Source of the DNA: Oscillospiraceae bacterium
Lineage (GTDB): Bacteria > Bacillota > Clostridia > Oscillospirales > Oscillospiraceae
Reading direction: 5' to 3'
Length of the DNA stretch: 6,437 bases
Assembly (NCBI GenBank): GCA_009786775.1
Contig: WQRL01000108.1
Coordinates: 1-6,437, forward strand
In this document: one piece after another, positions 1 through 5,536 of the stretch
Numbering within the stretch: the stretch's first letter is position 1
How the letters are laid out: each line of letters starts with the position of its first letter
Made by a program: the position numbers and the translations under genes
Notes under the pieces: generated by a model
Database searches by the model: none
Told to the model about the DNA's origin: nothing
The model's input: only the letters and a program-made list of their open reading frames with translations

Positions 1-403
1 GTTTCTTAGGGTAGAGAAAGGCTCTGGAGGCGTAGAAGGGGTTTCTTATGCGGGAAGTGAGGATTCTATATGTGTACTCCTTCTTTATGGAAGAAATATT
101 GGCATCAAAGTTACCGGGGACATCCACCGCCTCCTGAAAAGCTATATCCGGCGGCAGCAGGGAATTTACGGCGAGAGGGATCCGCTCGGCAGGAATGCCG
201 GAATCAATCTTGAAATTCGCGCAGTAGCGCTCGGCATGTACCCCTGCATCCGTCCTTCCGCAGCCGCTGACCTTCACGGTATGGCCGCAGAGCTTGCTCA
301 GAGCCTCTTCAATAGTGCCGCAGATTGTAACCTCGGTTTTCTGAACCTGCCAGCCGTGGTAATTAGTACCGTCATACATTATTCTAGCAGCAATATTTCT
401 CAT
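1..403 (-). CDS. truA: tRNA pseudouridine synthase A, 5' part (C-terminus beyond the window)
   Basis: TruA isomerises uridine to pseudouridine at positions 38-40 of the tRNA anticodon arm in the cytoplasm. The frame is open for 134 codons from the ATG at 403-401 to the left edge; the family is about 245-265 residues, so roughly half is present. Visible signatures are the N-terminal YDGTNYHGWQ (10-19), the catalytic loop GRTDAGVHA (49-57) with nucleophile Asp52, the stretch EYTYRI (109-114) containing the conserved active-site Tyr, and NPFYASRAF (121-129). The start is fixed by conservation and by its ATGA overlap with the ecfT stop. I see no strong Shine-Dalgarno of its own, so translation probably depends on coupling to ecfT. 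TruA closing an ecfA1-ecfA2-ecfT run is the classical Firmicutes order. Confidence 0.96.
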   Translation of the reverse strand, partial: MRNIAARIMYDGTNYHGWQVQKTEVTICGTIEEALSKLCGHTVKVSGCGRTDAGVHAERYCANFKIDSGIPAERIPLAVNSLLPPDIAFQEAVDVPGNFDANISSIKKEYTYRILTSRIRNPFYASRAFLYPKK

Positions 404-1215
404 AATATACCAAAGCTCACATTGCGCAAAATTATAACAGCCGCGATAATGCCCGCCCCCAGCAGCAGAGCAGTATAATCCTGCCATGCGGCCTTTAGGG
501 TTTTCATCCTGGTGCGCCCCTCGCCCCCGTGGTAGCAGCGGCTCTCCATGGCCGTCGCCAGCTCGTCAGCCCTGCGGAATGCGCTTATAAAGAGCGGGAT
601 AATAAGCGGGACTACAGCCCTGGCTCTCGAAATGAGGCCTCCTGTTTCAAAATCAATGCCCCGCGCTTTCTGGGCGCTCATAATCTTGTCGGTTTCTTCA
701 ATAAGGGTTGGGATAAACCTCAGGGCTATGCTCATCATCATCGCCAGCTCATGAATGGGCAGCTTTATTTTTTTCAAGGGGTTTAGCATCTGCTCCAGCC
801 CGTCAGTCAGGGCTATGGGGGAGGTGGTGTAGGTCAGGAGAAATGTGCCAATGATGAGCATTATGAGCCGCGAAGCCATGAATCCGGCAGTAACCAGCCC
901 CTCGCGGGTTATTACTATAAACCTCCACTCAAAGAGCACGGTTTCGCCCCTGATGAAAAATACGTTCAAAATGACTGTTAACAAAATAATTATAATCACA
1001 GGCCTCAGCCCGCGCAGCACCGTCTTAGGGCCTATTTTGGAAAGGCTCAGGCAGGTGAGCAGCACGGCCAGCATGAGGATGTACCCCAGCAGCCCCTGGG
1101 CGATAAACAAGGCGGTTATGTAGACGAGGGTCAGAAGGAGCTTGACCCTGGGGTCGAGCCTGTGGACTATGGTGTTTCCGGGGAAAAATTGCCCCAAAGT
1201 TATGTCTTTAAGCAT
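400..1215 (-). CDS. ecfT: ECF transporter transmembrane (coupling) subunit EcfT
   Basis: Integral membrane subunit that couples ATP hydrolysis by EcfA1/EcfA2 to an S component during vitamin or metal uptake. 271 residues, typical for the family. The N-terminus carries the family motif HRLDPRVK (18-25), followed by hydrophobic segments at about 24-58, 70-88, 108-130 and 200-212, and a last one at 248-264. The two cytoplasmic coupling-helix motifs are AQKARGID (181-188) and AMESRCYHGGEGRTR (222-236); the second has Ser-Arg-Cys where many homologues have Ala-Arg-Gly. An in-frame ATG at 1275 would add 20 residues unlike the family. I chose the ATG at 1215 because homology begins at MLKDITLG and an AGAGGGGAG Shine-Dalgarno (1223-1231) sits 7 nt upstream. 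The start overlaps the ecfA2 end by 8 nt, and the stop overlaps the truA start as ATGA. Confidence 0.95.
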   Translation of the reverse strand: MLKDITLGQFFPGNTIVHRLDPRVKLLLTLVYITALFIAQGLLGYILMLAVLLTCLSLSKIGPKTVLRGLRPVIIIILLTVILNVFFIRGETVLFEWRFIVITREGLVTAGFMASRLIMLIIGTFLLTYTTSPIALTDGLEQMLNPLKKIKLPIHELAMMMSIALRFIPTLIEETDKIMSAQKARGIDFETGGLISRARAVVPLIIPLFISAFRRADELATAMESRCYHGGEGRTRMKTLKAAWQDYTALLLGAGIIAAVIILRNVSFGIL

Positions 1216-2071
1216 GGGCAGGCTCCCCTCTAAGGCGGCGGAGCTCTTCCCGGAGCCCTTCGACGGTGAACACATCCCTGTGAATGTCCAGTCCCAACTC
1301 CCGCAGCCTCTCAGCGACGAGAGTTACCTTAGGCGCCGATAAACCTAGCTCACCCAGAAGTTTGTTTTCGGCAAAAATTTGTGCAGGAGTCCCCTCAAGA
1401 GTCACTTTCCCGCTGTGAAACAGTACAATCCTGTCCACGCTTCGGGCGATTTCTTCCATATCGTGAGTCACCATTATAATGGTGGCGTTATGGGCGTTTT
1501 TGTAATTCATAATATTCCGGATAATCTCTTCACGGCCCCGGGGGTCAAGCCCCGCAGTAGGTTCATCGAGAATAAGCACCTCGGGGCGCATCGCAATGAC
1601 CCCTGCAATTGCCGCCCGGCGTTTCTCTCCGCCCGAGAGCTCAAAAGGCGACTTTTCCAGCAGCGCCCCGTGGAGCCCTGCAAAACCCGCAGCCTCCAGC
1701 ACGCGCTCTTTGACCTCATCCTCAGGGAGCTTCATATTTTTCGGCCCAAAGGCTATATCCTCAAAGACTGTAGCTTCAAATAGCTGGTACTCAGGGTACT
1801 GGAACACGAGGCCGACCTTGAATCTGGATTCGCGGGTGTACGACTTGGATTCGTGAATATCCCGGCCTGCGAAAAGAACCTGTCCGGAGGTAGGTTTAAT
1901 AAGGCCGTTTAGATGCTGGATAAACGTGGACTTGCCGGAGCCTGTAGCGCCTATTATACCCACGTACTCGCCCTGCTCCACGGAGAAGTCAATGCCGGAA
2001 ATGGCGACCCGCTCAAAAGGGGTGCCGGCGCTGTAGGTATGTGTTAAATTTTGAGTTTTTAATAATGCCAA
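1208..2071 (-). CDS. ecfA2: ECF transporter ATP-binding subunit EcfA2, TTG start
   Basis: Cytoplasmic ABC ATPase that pairs with EcfA1 and drives EcfT. 287 residues from TTG. Motifs in order: Walker A GATGSGKST (41-49), Q-loop VFQYPEYQLF (Gln91), signature LSGGEKRR (145-152), Walker B LILDEPTAGLD (166-176) with catalytic Glu170, and H-loop MVTHD (His203). All catalytic residues are present. The frame stays open upstream to an ATG at 2212, but those 47 codons overlap the preceding gene in another frame and are not ABC-like. The TTG at 2071 starts exactly where family homology begins and has an AGAGGG Shine-Dalgarno 9 nt upstream. The last 8 nt overlap ecfT. It is second of the two ATPases, as expected for A2. 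Confidence 0.95.
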   Translation of the reverse strand: MALLKTQNLTHTYSAGTPFERVAISGIDFSVEQGEYVGIIGATGSGKSTFIQHLNGLIKPTSGQVLFAGRDIHESKSYTRESRFKVGLVFQYPEYQLFEATVFEDIAFGPKNMKLPEDEVKERVLEAAGFAGLHGALLEKSPFELSGGEKRRAAIAGVIAMRPEVLILDEPTAGLDPRGREEIIRNIMNYKNAHNATIIMVTHDMEEIARSVDRIVLFHSGKVTLEGTPAQIFAENKLLGELGLSAPKVTLVAERLRELGLDIHRDVFTVEGLREELRRLRGEPAHA

Positions 2072-2080
2072 TGTAATATT

Positions 2081-2086
2081 CCCTCT
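2081..2086 (-). promoter_or_regulatory. Shine-Dalgarno that fixes the TTG start of ecfA2
   Basis: AGAGGG on the minus strand, 9 nt before the TTG at 2071-2069. It shares one base with the TAA stop of the upstream membrane-protein gene, so a terminating ribosome would be placed directly on it. It is the main reason, besides homology, for preferring TTG over the distant ATG. Confidence 0.7.
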
Positions 2087-2454
2087 TATTTTCCCCTGCC
2101 TTGCCCCTTGTACTTGCCGTTGTTTATCCGGGTTACAATAAAGAAAGCATAGCCAAACAATATAACGAAGGACAGTATGCCCAGCCACGGAGTTGCGACG
2201 AGATACTGCCACCAGGGAGCCTCAATTATTTCGCCCACTGTGAGAACTGTAAATATTATGGATAGGGGCAAAAGTAGCCTGAGAGCAATATACTTGCCCT
2301 GAACCTTGATTTCTTCTTCGCGCCCCTCTTCCTCAAGAAGCGGCGCGACTGCCAAGCCCAGCCCTAATATTTTACCATAGCCGAGCAAGAAGATAAACGT
2401 GGCAATCCACAGCAGGGCAGTCACTACAATTTGAAAAATAGTTGCAGTAGCCAT
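2086..2454 (-). CDS. Small three-helix membrane protein of unknown function inside the ECF operon
   Basis: I do not recognise this 122-residue protein. It has three predicted membrane segments: about 6-27, 56-78 and 90-108. The first and second are separated by a strongly acidic linker (EEEGREEEIK, 41-50). The C-terminal tail is basic and Gly/Lys-rich (109-122), which by the positive-inside rule suggests a cytoplasmic C-terminus. There is no signal peptide cleavage motif or Cys/His cluster. Its ATG directly follows the ecfA1 stop (TAAATG), and a near-perfect AAGGAGG lies inside the ecfA1 3' end, 8 nt upstream. It ends 14 nt before ecfA2. This tight packing shows it is a real co-translated gene. 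It is too short for, and does not resemble, the six-helix S components I know. An accessory or assembly role with the ECF module is inference from position only. Confidence 0.85.
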   Translation of the reverse strand: MATATIFQIVVTALLWIATFIFLLGYGKILGLGLAVAPLLEEEGREEEIKVQGKYIALRLLLPLSIIFTVLTVGEIIEAPWWQYLVATPWLGILSFVILFGYAFFIVTRINNGKYKGQGRGK

Positions 2455-3306
2455 TTAAGCGCCCTCCTTCATAGCTACGAAAATTGCCTCGGCACATTCC
2501 TCTACAGTGAGAGCCGACAAGGGAAGGTCCATACCGTCCTCCCTGAGTGAATGAATAAGCGAAGTAGTTTCGGGGATATCCAAGCCTGCCGCCCGCAGCG
2601 TGATTTCATCCATGAAGACCTCCCGGGGAGTGCCGTCCATTATTATTTCACCTGAAGACATCACCACGACTCTGTCAGCCGAAACAGCCTCGTCCATATG
2701 GTGAGTTATTAGCACAACAGTGACACCCAGTTCATTTCTGAGCTTGCGGATTACTTTTACGATGCTCTCGCGTCCTTTGGGGTCGAGCATGGCGGTGGGC
2801 TCATCGAACACAACGCATTCAGGCTCCATAGCCAGCACCCCGGCAATGGCCACCCTCTGCTTCTGACCGCCTGAGAGCAGGTGAGGGGCGTGGTTGCGGT
2901 ACTCATACATCCCCACATTTTGCAGAGCCTCGTCCACCCGTCTGCGGATTTCAGCAGGGGGGTAGCCCAAGTTCTCAGGGGCAAAAGCCACATCCTCTTC
3001 CACAACGGTGGCCACAATCTGATTGTCGGGGTTTTGAAAAACCATCCCAACCCTGCGCCTGATTTCCAAAATAAGACTCTCATCCGAAGTATTCAGACCG
3101 CCCACATAGACAGCTCCGCCCTGCGGGAGCAAAATAGCATTAAAATGCTTTGCAAGCGTAGACTTTCCGGAACCATTATGCCCCAAAACAGCCACAAAAG
3201 TCCCTTTCTCAATCTCAAGGTCTAGCCCGCGCAAAACAATCTTCTGCTCAGAGTCTACAGCCGAAGTGTATGAAAATTGTAAATTATCAGTTTTGATCTG
3301 AACCAT
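2455..3306 (-). CDS. ecfA1: ECF transporter ATP-binding subunit EcfA1
   Basis: First ABC ATPase of the ECF energising module, 283 residues. It shows Walker A GHNGSGKST (42-50), Q-loop VFQNPDNQIV (Gln91), signature LLSGGQKQR (143-151), Walker B VVFDEPTAMLD (165-175) with catalytic Glu169, and H-loop ITHHMDE (His202). The C-terminal region after about 225 is the ECF-type extension. The start at 3306 has AGGAGG (3317-3322) 10 nt upstream and begins with the usual short strand before LQFSY. The gene abuts the following membrane-protein gene with no gap. I see no convincing promoter in the 110 bp upstream, so it is probably transcribed from the promoter before the methyltransferase gene. Confidence 0.96.
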   Translation of the reverse strand: MVQIKTDNLQFSYTSAVDSEQKIVLRGLDLEIEKGTFVAVLGHNGSGKSTLAKHFNAILLPQGGAVYVGGLNTSDESLILEIRRRVGMVFQNPDNQIVATVVEEDVAFAPENLGYPPAEIRRRVDEALQNVGMYEYRNHAPHLLSGGQKQRVAIAGVLAMEPECVVFDEPTAMLDPKGRESIVKVIRKLRNELGVTVVLITHHMDEAVSADRVVVMSSGEIIMDGTPREVFMDEITLRAAGLDIPETTSLIHSLREDGMDLPLSALTVEECAEAIFVAMKEGA

Positions 3307-3416
3307 ATGGACGGCTCCTCCTAATTACAGCATTGCCTTGTGTATCTGCTGGGCTTTCTGCATATGCGCGAAGTGCCCTGCACGCCAAGGGTGCCGGCAG
3401 CCGGCTACTTGCCGCA

Positions 3417-4265
3417 TTATGGTGTCCACCTGCACGCCGCACCGCAGGGCAGCGCCAGCCCGCTGGCTGTAACAGGAAGCCCCAGCTCACGGCTTTCCGC
3501 CTGCCCGCCCAAAACAACCTGCGTAATATAAGAAATCGTCGAAGCCGAAAGCCCCGTCGTGTAAGAATTAATAAGAACAAAAAGCGGGTCGTCGCTCAAA
3601 ACCCCTGAGCAGAGCCTCACAAAATCAAAAAGTGAATCCTCCAGCTTCCAAACCTCGCCTGAAGGCCCCCGCCCGTAGGACGGCGGATCCATTATGAGAG
3701 CATCATATTTGCGCCCGCGCCTAATCTCGCGCTCCACAAACTTTGCGCAGTCATCAATAATCCAGCGCACCGGCCTCTCTGAGAGCCCCGAAGCTGCGGC
3801 ATTTTCACGAGCTCTGGAAACCATCCCCTTGGCCGCATCCACATGGCAGACATTAGCCCCTGCCGCCGATGCAGCAACGGTAGCCCCGCCGGTGTAAGCA
3901 AAGAGGTTGAGAACGCTGATTTCCCTATTTGCCGACTTAATTTTATCAGAAATAAAATCCCAGTTGACAGCCTGTTCAGGAAAAAGCCCCGTATGCTTAA
4001 AATTCATTAAGCTGACATTGAAGTTAAGGCTGCCATAGCCCACCTGCCAGCTACTTGGCACATTTTTCTTCTGCCATTCACCGCCGCCTGTCTGAGAGCG
4101 CCTATAAACCGCGTCGGCACTAAGCCAGCCCGGATGCTCCCGGGCCGTATCCCAAATAGCCTGCGGATCAGGGCGGACCAAAACAAACTCCCCCCACCGC
4201 TCCAATTTTTCACCACCGGAACAGTCGAGGAGCTCATAGTCCCTCCATTTATCAGCAAGCCACAT
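3417..4265 (-). CDS. Class I SAM-dependent methyltransferase, RlmI-like catalytic domain
   Basis: 282 residues. Rossmann-fold methyltransferase of the group related to 23S rRNA m5C methyltransferase RlmI (COG1092-like). SAM motif I is LNLFAYTGGAT (119-129), the acidic motif II residue is Asp143 in HVDAAKGMV, motif III is about IIDDCAKF (169-176), and the catalytic motif IV is DPPSYGRG (193-200). The C-terminus ends in a family-like GLPVTASGLALPCGA stretch, so the gene looks complete. The N-terminal 80 residues do not look like the PUA domain of true RlmI, so the substrate (rRNA, other RNA or another molecule) is unsure. The start at 4265 has AAAGGAG 10 nt upstream. It is first in the operon, with a strong promoter 56 nt before the ATG, and is followed by ecfA1 after 110 bp. 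Confidence 0.88.
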   Translation of the reverse strand: MWLADKWRDYELLDCSGGEKLERWGEFVLVRPDPQAIWDTAREHPGWLSADAVYRRSQTGGGEWQKKNVPSSWQVGYGSLNFNVSLMNFKHTGLFPEQAVNWDFISDKIKSANREISVLNLFAYTGGATVAASAAGANVCHVDAAKGMVSRARENAAASGLSERPVRWIIDDCAKFVEREIRRGRKYDALIMDPPSYGRGPSGEVWKLEDSLFDFVRLCSGVLSDDPLFVLINSYTTGLSASTISYITQVVLGGQAESRELGLPVTASGLALPCGAACRWTP

Positions 4266-4298
4266 GTGCTCAAAACTCCTTTAACCAGGAAATAAGAC

Positions 4299-4314
4299 AG
4301 CCTAACAGCCTAAC
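4299..4314. repeat. Tandem 8-bp repeat at the predicted transcription start of the methyltransferase operon
   Basis: Two perfect copies of AGCCTAAC on the plus strand (GTTAGGCT on the transcribed strand). The promoter at 4321-4349 predicts a start near 4314, so the repeat would form the first 16 nt of the mRNA. It could be a regulator half-site pair or a slippage product. Confidence 0.45.
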
Positions 4315-4320
4315 GCTCCC

Positions 4321-4349
4321 ATTCTAGCAAATCAAGCCAGCCAAGTCAA
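4321..4349 (-). promoter_or_regulatory. Sigma-A promoter for the methyltransferase-ecf-truA operon
   Basis: On the minus strand: -35 TTGACT (4344-4349), a 17-nt spacer, and -10 TAGAAT (4321-4326) preceded by TG one base upstream (extended -10). Each hexamer is one base off consensus with ideal spacing. Predicted start near 4314, giving a leader of about 49 nt to the ATG at 4265. It lies just downstream of the terminator at 4391-4428, so the operon is isolated from the unit behind it. Confidence 0.82.
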
Positions 4350-4390
4350 ACTTTTGTAAGGCGTGTTGTAAACTGCCAGAAACAGGGCAG

Positions 4391-4428
4391 AAAAACTCCC
4401 CTGTCTAGCCATTAATTAGACAGGGGAG
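4391..4428 (-). terminator. Strong intrinsic terminator of the Rpn-remnant unit
   Basis: Perfect 12-bp stem: CTCCCCTGTCTA (4396-4407) pairs with TAGACAGGGGAG (4417-4428) across a 9-nt loop. Read on the minus strand, the stem is followed at once by TTTTT (complement of 4391-4395). It begins 26 nt after the stop of the last remnant frame. The T-run is on one side only, so it acts in the minus direction. Confidence 0.9.
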
Positions 4429-4454
4429 GGTGACTGATGTTTCGGCTGATTAGC

Positions 4455-4724
4455 TTACTCCCCAAGCTGAGCCTTTAATTTCGCTATAAGAGCATCCTTA
4501 TCAGCTAGTGCTACGTTTTTCTCCGCAACAATGCTCTCCCATTTTTCCCGCTCAAGCTCTGTGCCCAACTCAATGCCCTCATGCCGCGCATCACTAAGCG
4601 CTTGCGCCTCTTCATGCCTGGCTTTTGAAAGTGCCCGCTCTATTTCCTTAAATTCATCAGATGCCGCCACATGGCGATATGCTCTTACTGCCTCACTCAT
4701 CTCAGGCACCCCCCATTTCGTCAA
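4455..4724 (-). pseudogene. C-terminal fragment of a second Rpn / PD-(D/E)XK nuclease-family transposase
   Basis: Recognisable family homology starts at the KWGVPEMSEAV codons near 4718 and runs to the TAA-ended C-terminus QLGE. It lines up with the AAKNPVISKAV part of the neighbouring frame. There is no nuclease domain: only the post-catalytic helix and a charged, heptad-like coiled coil (EREKWESIVAEKNVALADKD) remain. An in-frame stop lies at 4778-4776, so it cannot extend to a full protein. Possible starts are the ATG at 4700, one base after the stop of the preceding frame and behind GGGGGGTG (81 residues), or the TTG at 4724 (89 residues). The C-terminal half differs from that of its neighbour, so it derives from another subfamily member. 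Whether the remnant is translated is open. Confidence 0.75.
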
Positions 4725-5163
4725 TTTCCTCGCTCGTAAGACCTGTGAGATTTGAGATGTCTTCGATGGACATGTTCATTTTGAGAGCGTTTTGTATGAC
4801 TTGCTTTTGGATTTCGATATGTCCCTTTGCAAGCCCCCTGGAGTGTGCGGCATCTTCGCGGACTTCGGAATCCATGCGGGCTAATTCGCGTTCGAAGTAG
4901 GCATCACGCACTTGTTCATCGGCTGATAGCTCTTTAAGGCGTGATACGGCCTTGCTGATAACAGGGTTTTTAGCAGCTATAGTGTCCAATTCTGTTTCTC
5001 CTTCCGCAATAGTGAGTTCTTGATATTCTTGGGGCGGGATTTGCAGGGCGGATTTTAGAAAATCGGTGAGAAACTCTATGTTTCTTTCGTCAGCGAAGAA
5101 AATTTTGAAGATAATATCTGACTTGACGGGCAGAATTTTTCTGTCGAAATCAATTTTGTTCAT
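4702..5163 (-). pseudogene. Internally deleted Rpn / PD-(D/E)XK nuclease-family transposase
   Basis: Family members (PDDEXK_2, TIGR01784 type) are usually around 280-320 residues with a DNA-cleaving PD-(D/E)XK core. Here 153 codons remain. Residues 1-53 are the conserved N-terminus (MNKIDFDRKILPVKSDIIF..., with the D-IIFK-FF start of the fold). From residue 54 (EGETELDTIAAKNP) the sequence is the post-catalytic helical region and C-terminus (AVSRLKELSADEQ, then NMSIEDISNLTGLTSEEI). The segment with the catalytic Asp and the Glu-x-Gln/Lys pair is missing, while the frame is kept. The protein therefore should have no nuclease activity. The ATG at 5163 is chosen because homology begins there and the promoter at 5183-5211 lies just upstream; the frame stays open to 5319, but that part would be untranscribed. 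The last residues (MGGA) read out of frame through the next fragment. Confidence 0.82.
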
Positions 5164-5182
5164 GTGAATCACTTGTGCTTGA

Positions 5183-5211
5183 ATTTTAGCACATTCTCCC
5201 TTTTTTTTCAA
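5183..5211 (-). promoter_or_regulatory. Extended -10 promoter of the Rpn-remnant unit
   Basis: Minus strand: -35 TTGAAA (5206-5211), 17-nt spacer, -10 TAAAAT (5183-5188) preceded by TGC. The predicted start is near 5176, leaving a leader of only about 13 nt before the ATG at 5163, with just a weak AAGTGA-like ribosome site. It rules out the longer reading frame that opens at 5319. Confidence 0.7.
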
Positions 5212-5409
5212 TATTTGCAGGCGCAATAGCCCTATAAATATTTTACCTGATGCTTGCAAATTAGGGAGTGTGTTGAATTTTTCATCATTTGGGGAGTTTT
5301 TCATATTGCTTTTAATCATTAGGGCGGGACATATTACAAGAGGAGTCTACCTTTTCAAAGAGTTGGCAGAAATGTGAACATTTTGTGAATTTTGCTTTTT
5401 GCTTTAACG

Positions 5410-5426
5410 GGCGCGCAATGCGCGCC
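5410..5426. repeat. GC-rich REP-like palindrome
   Basis: GGCGCGC (5410-5416), AAT loop, GCGCGCC (5420-5426): a perfect 7-bp stem in an otherwise AT-rich stretch. Neither side has a T-run, so it is not a convincing intrinsic terminator. Its composition and intergenic position suggest one copy of a short dispersed repeat; this window contains only one copy. Confidence 0.5.
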
Positions 5427-5503
5427 TCCACTTTGGCACAGCCTGTAGCCGTTCTTTCCTTCAGTATGGTAACAAACTGTTGTGCTTTTCACGATGCGAA
5501 GCA

Positions 5504-5536
5504 TGGTATAATGGTTGCGTTGCAATCATTATATCA
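5504..5536. repeat. Imperfect 33-bp dyad overlapping the -10 box (operator candidate)
   Basis: Fifteen base pairs with a 3-nt centre (GTT, 5519-5521). Thirteen are Watson-Crick pairs and two are G-T (5506/5534 and 5514/5526). The left arm contains the TATAAT at 5507-5512. As DNA it could be an operator bound by a dimeric repressor; as RNA it would be a hairpin near the 5' end of the transcript. No known regulator consensus is matched. Confidence 0.45.
5507..5512 (+). promoter_or_regulatory. Candidate extended -10 promoter for the activase gene
   Basis: Perfect TATAAT preceded by TGG (extended -10) on the plus strand. No good -35 lies at 16-18 nt (GCTTTT at 17 nt); TTGTGC at 5480-5485 is 21 nt away. 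If used, the leader to the ATG at 5709 is about 190 nt. A weak -35 together with an overlapping dyad would suit a regulated promoter. Confidence 0.5.

Noticed and set aside
1216..1275. ATG start for ecfT at 1275
   Set aside because: The 20 extra residues are low-complexity and overlap ecfA2; the ATG at 1215 has a strong ribosome site and a conserved start.
2072..2212. ATG start for ecfA2 at 2212
   Set aside because: It would overlap the membrane-protein gene by about 127 bp with non-ABC sequence; the TTG at 2071 has a ribosome site and matches the family N-terminus.
3324..3329. Possible extended -10 (TGC-TGTAAT, minus strand) just upstream of ecfA1
   Set aside because: No -35 is present at the right distance, and the predicted start would fall inside the ecfA1 Shine-Dalgarno.
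3391..3406. GC-rich dyad between the methyltransferase gene and ecfA1 as a terminator
   Set aside because: The arms are short, nearly without loop, and no T-run follows on the minus strand.
3287..3608. Open frames on both strands across the 3' end of the methyltransferase gene
   Set aside because: They are Arg/Pro/Ala-rich shadows of GC-rich coding DNA, without ribosome sites or recognisable domains.
5164..5319. N-terminal extension of the Rpn remnant from an upstream start at 5319
   Set aside because: The 52 extra codons are not family-like, and the promoter at 5183-5211 lies within them; homology starts at the ATG at 5163.
5433..5449. Sigma-54-like promoter (TTGGCAC ... TGTAGC) upstream of the activase
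   Set aside because: The -24 half is good, but the -12 half does not match TTGC and the GG-to-GC spacing is 11 rather than 10 nt.
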